From contig NZ_JBHZGL010000001.1 in the NCBI RefSeq assembly GCF_051900415.1, positions 519,390 to 583,389 of the forward strand: a stretch of 64,000 nt of DNA, read 5' to 3'. Of this stretch, positions 62,101-64,000 are shown in pieces (position 1 is the stretch's first letter; the number at the start of each line of letters is the position of its first letter). The position numbers were made by a program, and so were the translations under genes. This DNA is from Frateuria_A sp051900415. GTDB lineage: Bacteria; Pseudomonadota; Gammaproteobacteria; Xanthomonadales; Rhodanobacteraceae. The notes beneath the pieces were generated by a model. It was given only the letters and a program-made list of their open reading frames with translations. It made no database searches and was not told where the DNA came from.

Positions 62101-64000
62101 CGAACTGAGCGAGGTCGAGCAGGTGCTGCGCAGCCTCCCTGGCGTGGAGGACACCGTGGTACTGGCATGGCCGCGGCCAGGCGGGCCGCAACTGGTGGCC
62201 TATGTCGTCGGCGCGCAGGCCGGCCTGGAGGGCGCCGACCTGCGGCGCCAGTTACAGGGCTTGCTTCCCGATTACATGGTGCCTGCGGCTTGCGTGGTGC
62301 TCGACGCGTTGCCGCAGTCGAGCAACGGCAAGATCGACCGTAAAGCGTTGCCCGCGCCCGACTTCGCCGAGGCTGCCACGCAGGTGCCGCCGCGCACGCC
62401 ACAGGAAGCGCGGCTGTGCGCGCTCTGGGCGCAGGTGCTGGGGCTGGACACCGTCGGCATCCATGACAACTTCTTTGCACTGGGGGGCCATTCGCTGCTC
62501 GCCACCCAGGTGGTGGCGCGCCTGCGCCAGCCCGGAGGCCAGTCGCCGCCGGTGCGCTGGCTGTTCGAAGCGCCGACGGTGGCCGAACTGGCACTGCGGC
62601 TGGGCGAGGCCGAGCAGGCGGCGACCGCGCCAGCGCTGCAGCCATGGCCACGCGAGGGCAACCTGCCACTGTCGTTCGCGCAGCGGCGCCTGTGGTTCAT
62701 CGACCAGTTGGAGGGTGCCAATGCGGCCTACAACATTCCGGCCGCATTGCGCTTGCGCGGCCGACTGAATCTGGCGGCACTGCGCGCGGGCATCCAGGCG
62801 GTGGTCGATCGCCACGAGACATTGCGCACGACTTTCGCCATGGTCGAAGGCGAGCCGGTGCAGGTCATTGCCGCCACGTTGCCAATGGACGTGCCGGTGC
62901 GGGCCTGCGCACCTTCGCAGGTGCTGGCGCAGGCTCAGATCTTCGCCCAGCGGCCGTTCGACCTCGCGCGAGGTCCCCTGCTGCGCGCCGAGCTGCTGCA
63001 AGTGGGCGTGGACGAGCACGTGCTCCTTACCAACATGCACCACATCATTTCCGATGGATGGTCCATCGGCGTGCTGGTGAGCGAGTTCGTGGCGCACTAC
63101 ACGGCCTCCGTGCAAGGCAGCTCGGCGACGTTGGCGGCACTGCCAATCCAGTACGCCGACTTCGCGCAATGGCAGCGCCAGTGGCTGCAGGGCAGTGCAT
63201 TGCAACGGCAGCAGTCGTACTGGCGCGAGCAACTGGGTGGGTTGCCGCCGTTGCTGAGGTTGCCGACCGATCGTCCGCGTCCGCCGGTGCAGGGCATGGC
63301 CGGCGCGAGCCATGCGTTCATCTTGCCGCCGCGGTTGGCCGGTGCGCTGCGCCAGCTTGGCCAGTCGCGCGGTGCCACGTTGTTCATGACGCTGCTGGCG
63401 GCATTCAAGGTGGTGCTGGCGCGCTATGCCAACCAGGACGACATCGCGGTCGGCACGCCGATCGCCAACCGGACGCGGCCGGAGCTGGAAGGGCTGATCG
63501 GCTTCTTCGTCAACACGCTGGTGCTGCGCAGCCGGGTTGGGCCGGAACAGAGTTTCGAGCAGTTGCTCGATGCGGTGCGTTCGACCGCGCTGGCCGCGTA
63601 CGAGCACCAGGACCTGCCGTTTGAGCAACTGGTGGAGTTCCTCAAACCCGAGCGCAGTCTCAGCCACTCGCCGCTGTTCCAGGTGATGTTCGTACTTCAG
63701 AACAACGCGCGGCGCGAGCTTTCCTTGCCGAGCCTGGAAGCGACGCTGGTCGAGCCGGAGGAGCGCGTGACGCCCTTCGACCTGACTCTGGAAATGGACG
63801 AAGGCGAGGAAGGCTCCATCGGCGCACGGCTGGCCTACCGCACCGACCTGTTCGACGCGGCCACCATTGCGCAGCTGGCGGGACATTACCTGACCCTGCT
63901 CGAAGCCGTAGTCGCAGCGCCGCAGGCCCGCCTGTCGGCGCTGGAGATGGTGCCGCCGGAGGAGCGCGCACGTCTGCGCGAGCCTTACGGCGAACGCACC
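56138..64000 (+). CDS. Nonribosomal peptide synthetase, modules 3-4 and start of module 5 (partial)
   Basis: The gene is open from ATG 56138 (SD AGGAAA) to the window edge, 2621 codons. Residues about 1-55 look like a TubC-type docking domain (MDISSVLAQLSDAGIRLAS). C3 has HHAVSDG (H197). A3 (YTSGSTG at 673) has code D-I-C-H-V-G-L-I-E-K, with no confident substrate. T3 is S1066. C4 has HHIVSDG (H1247). A4 (FTSGSTG at 1724) has code D-V-G-E-V-G-S-V-D-K, close to ornithine codes. T4 is S2119. C5 has HHIISDG (H2301), and the edge falls near its end. No epimerase domain lies between modules. Confidence 0.94.
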   Translation, partial: MDISSVLAQLSDAGIRLASRDGQLQVSAPRGAMTAALHTLLSSHKAQLLDLLEGQARARAQVLEPVPREGRLPLSLAQRRLWFLEQLDGPNTVYNKLVPLVLEGELDESALREALAAIVARHEALRCRFAVERGQPYVEVADMLEVPLQRREVAQTQLPEALAAESMQPFSLDAWPLLRVSLWRVAERRHVLVLSIHHAVSDGWSMGVLVREFCALYAGYRSGRYAPLPPLRVQYVDYAAWQRRWVEGEEFARYLDYWREHLREAPPLLELPTDRPRPPVQGVTGDTLVFDLPDLLVSGLRSLARERNVSLYMLTLAVFKVLLARYTGQPDIVVGTPVANREHAELEGVIGFFANTLVLRNTVDASEPFTAFLERLKHGTLEAFAHQSVSFEQLVEELQPARSMAYAPLVQVSFALQNAPIGAVQLPGLEARLLDAPTQTAKYDLTLELEESATGLKGRLEYRCELFDHPTMERLREHFLALAQAVVAAPATRVDRLPMLSGDERTHLVRAWNATATAPAGAGWVHTRIAAQARSTPDAPALVFEDQVMDYGSLEAASNRLAQYLRGRGVGPETIVAVSQERSFELVISLLAVMKAGGAYLPVAPDYPPERLGYLLEDARPLLMLTTGAIAANLPSDALPMVCVDRDYAQWASLPATEPAVALAHDHLIYVFYTSGSTGKPKGTMNTHGAVCNRLVWMQKEVPVAPGERVLAKTPFNFDISVCEMFWPLMAGATLVIAQPDGHRDPAYLRRLIVEQGVTTAHFVPSMLQVFLNEPGLETLGLRRTVSGGEALPQALAQRLFQAMPQVQVIHNLYGPTEAAIEVSAWRCTRESVEGGVLIGHPIDNLRLHVLDPQMEPVPLGVAGELFIGGMGLARGYLGRPGLTADKFVPDPFSGDGGRLYATGDSVRRRADGQIEYLQRLDFQVKIRGFRIELGEIEAALREQPGVREAVVLAPADAAGEKRLVAYVTGAQAPSEETLRAALSMRLPDYMVPTRLVRLEALPLSSNGKLDRKALPAVDLAEASDIAYLAPRNDTEARLASIWAEVLRRETPIGIGDDFFRIGGHSLLATQVMSRIREWLGVELPVRQLFDTPTIAGLAGAVAAAGATAGPSLERVADREAMPLSFAQQRLWFLYQLEGPSAAYNMPVAIDLHGQLDIGALRAALQDIVDRHEALRTAFIERDGIGLQQIAPVLHLDIPLLEIGRDALQAHIDQDAGAPFDLPRAPLFRARILRLAPDEHVLLVNMHHIVSDGYSLGVLVDELGRGYRARLGGTAATLPALPVQYADFAHWQRERLQGEALQAEVEHWKGVLEGAPTLLPLPTDRVRPPVQSYRGAVHSEWLPRALCDRLHALGQSQGATLYMVLLAAFDVLLARYADIDDIAVGSSIANRNRPELEGLIGFFVNTLVVRTRVDKAASFTTLLEQVRETVLTAYAHQDLPFEHLVEALQPVRSMSQSPWFQVMLVLQNTPMGALELPGLELSIRDPQIKVAKYDLSLYLTETERGLRADLEYATDLFDEPSMARLLDHYQVLLEAVVTTPKRAVGELSMVASAEHERLMSWATPTGATEPGAVCVHRLFEACALRTPEAVAVRDGDASLSYAELDAAANRLAHALIAHGVTPEAPVGLLLERSMAMAVGFLGILKAGGAYVPLNPELPDGRLEAMLEDIRPRVLVSTRALAQRLTDQAAMVLDLDDVMTAPAWPTTTPAASGQVRPDQLAYVIFTSGSTGRPKGVLVQHGSIGSNYRAWAQVYRLEQDVRRHLQMAGFGFDVCIGDMVRALCSGGELTICPKATLLDASALTALIRARAIDYAEFVPIVLRHVASYLHEQGERLAGLKILVTGSDVLYAEDLELVHRVTEPATAVFNSYGLTEAAVDSTCYLTDPARSLSGGSVPVGAPLPGVWAYVLDDRLQLCPQGVPGELYVGGPTLARGYLGDPARTAGRFVPNPFDAGGRLYRSGDLARWRSDGQLELLGRSDYQVKIRGFRIELSEVEQVLRSLPGVEDTVVLAWPRPGGPQLVAYVVGAQAGLEGADLRRQLQGLLPDYMVPAACVVLDALPQSSNGKIDRKALPAPDFAEAATQVPPRTPQEARLCALWAQVLGLDTVGIHDNFFALGGHSLLATQVVARLRQPGGQSPPVRWLFEAPTVAELALRLGEAEQAATAPALQPWPREGNLPLSFAQRRLWFIDQLEGANAAYNIPAALRLRGRLNLAALRAGIQAVVDRHETLRTTFAMVEGEPVQVIAATLPMDVPVRACAPSQVLAQAQIFAQRPFDLARGPLLRAELLQVGVDEHVLLTNMHHIISDGWSIGVLVSEFVAHYTASVQGSSATLAALPIQYADFAQWQRQWLQGSALQRQQSYWREQLGGLPPLLRLPTDRPRPPVQGMAGASHAFILPPRLAGALRQLGQSRGATLFMTLLAAFKVVLARYANQDDIAVGTPIANRTRPELEGLIGFFVNTLVLRSRVGPEQSFEQLLDAVRSTALAAYEHQDLPFEQLVEFLKPERSLSHSPLFQVMFVLQNNARRELSLPSLEATLVEPEERVTPFDLTLEMDEGEEGSIGARLAYRTDLFDAATIAQLAGHYLTLLEAVVAAPQARLSALEMVPPEERARLREPYGERT

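Noticed and set aside
59471..62191. A 906-codon minus-strand open frame inside the second synthetase
   Set aside because: It is antisense to clear A, T and C domain motifs and shows no recognisable domain.

Overview
The window is very GC-rich, almost fully coding, and carries a gene order and sequence style typical of the Xanthomonadales, most likely Rhodanobacteraceae (Dyella, Luteibacter, Rhodanobacter, Frateuria or a relative). This placement is inferred from gene order (rpoE-rseA-mucD-lepA-lepB-rnc-era-recO; trxB/ftsK-lolA-rarA), from an alanine dehydrogenase and an S-methyl-5'-thioinosine phosphorylase-like enzyme, and from many short palindromic intergenic repeats. No database search was possible. 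No tRNA, rRNA, CRISPR array, integrase or transposase was seen.

Layout. 1-2.7 kb: end of an ABC ATPase and two FtsX/MacB-type permeases. 2.7-7.4 kb: short-chain fatty acid transporter, EamA exporter, VOC protein, Ada-like alkyl-DNA repair regulator, small membrane protein and a Rieske protein. 7.4-8.4 kb: non-coding composite repeat with a 345-bp period. 8.4-15 kb: exopolysaccharide export and control genes (wza-like on the minus strand; wzb, wzc and ugd on the plus strand), then slyX and a DUF2058 gene. 15.1-20.4 kb: bifunctional beta-oxidation protein and a GGDEF-EAL cyclic-di-GMP protein. 20.6-29.4 kb: envelope-stress and housekeeping block rpoE, rseA, mucD, lepA, lepB, DUF4845, rnc, era, recO. 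29.4-38.5 kb: REC-Hpt regulator, YdbH-like and YdbL-like envelope proteins, rlmD, CYTH protein, nagZ, hpt, nucleoside phosphorylase and a cold-shock gene. 38.6-46.3 kb: trxB, ald, ftsK, lolA, DUF1275 and rarA.

46.7-64 kb is the most distinctive part: a nonribosomal lipopeptide assembly line that runs off the right edge. It starts with a one-domain VOC protein and a 2828-residue synthetase with domain order FAAL-ACP-C-A-T-C-A-T. An MbtH-like helper follows, then a second synthetase with a TubC-type docking segment and C-A-T-C-A-T-C up to the edge. Eye-read specificity codes suggest proline for module 1 and ornithine (or a related diamino acid) for module 4. Module 3 is unassigned. Module 2 has glycine where the amino-group-binding aspartate normally sits. 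No epimerase or thioesterase domain lies inside the window. The second synthetase reads open without interruption from 56138 to the last base.

The housekeeping blocks look intact. Several regulatory signals are readable: a near-consensus sigma-E promoter before rpoE, a three-copy inverted motif before the exopolysaccharide phosphatase gene, a strong terminator after the cold-shock gene, and a hairpin terminator behind the Wza-like gene. At least three families of intergenic palindromes recur through the window.
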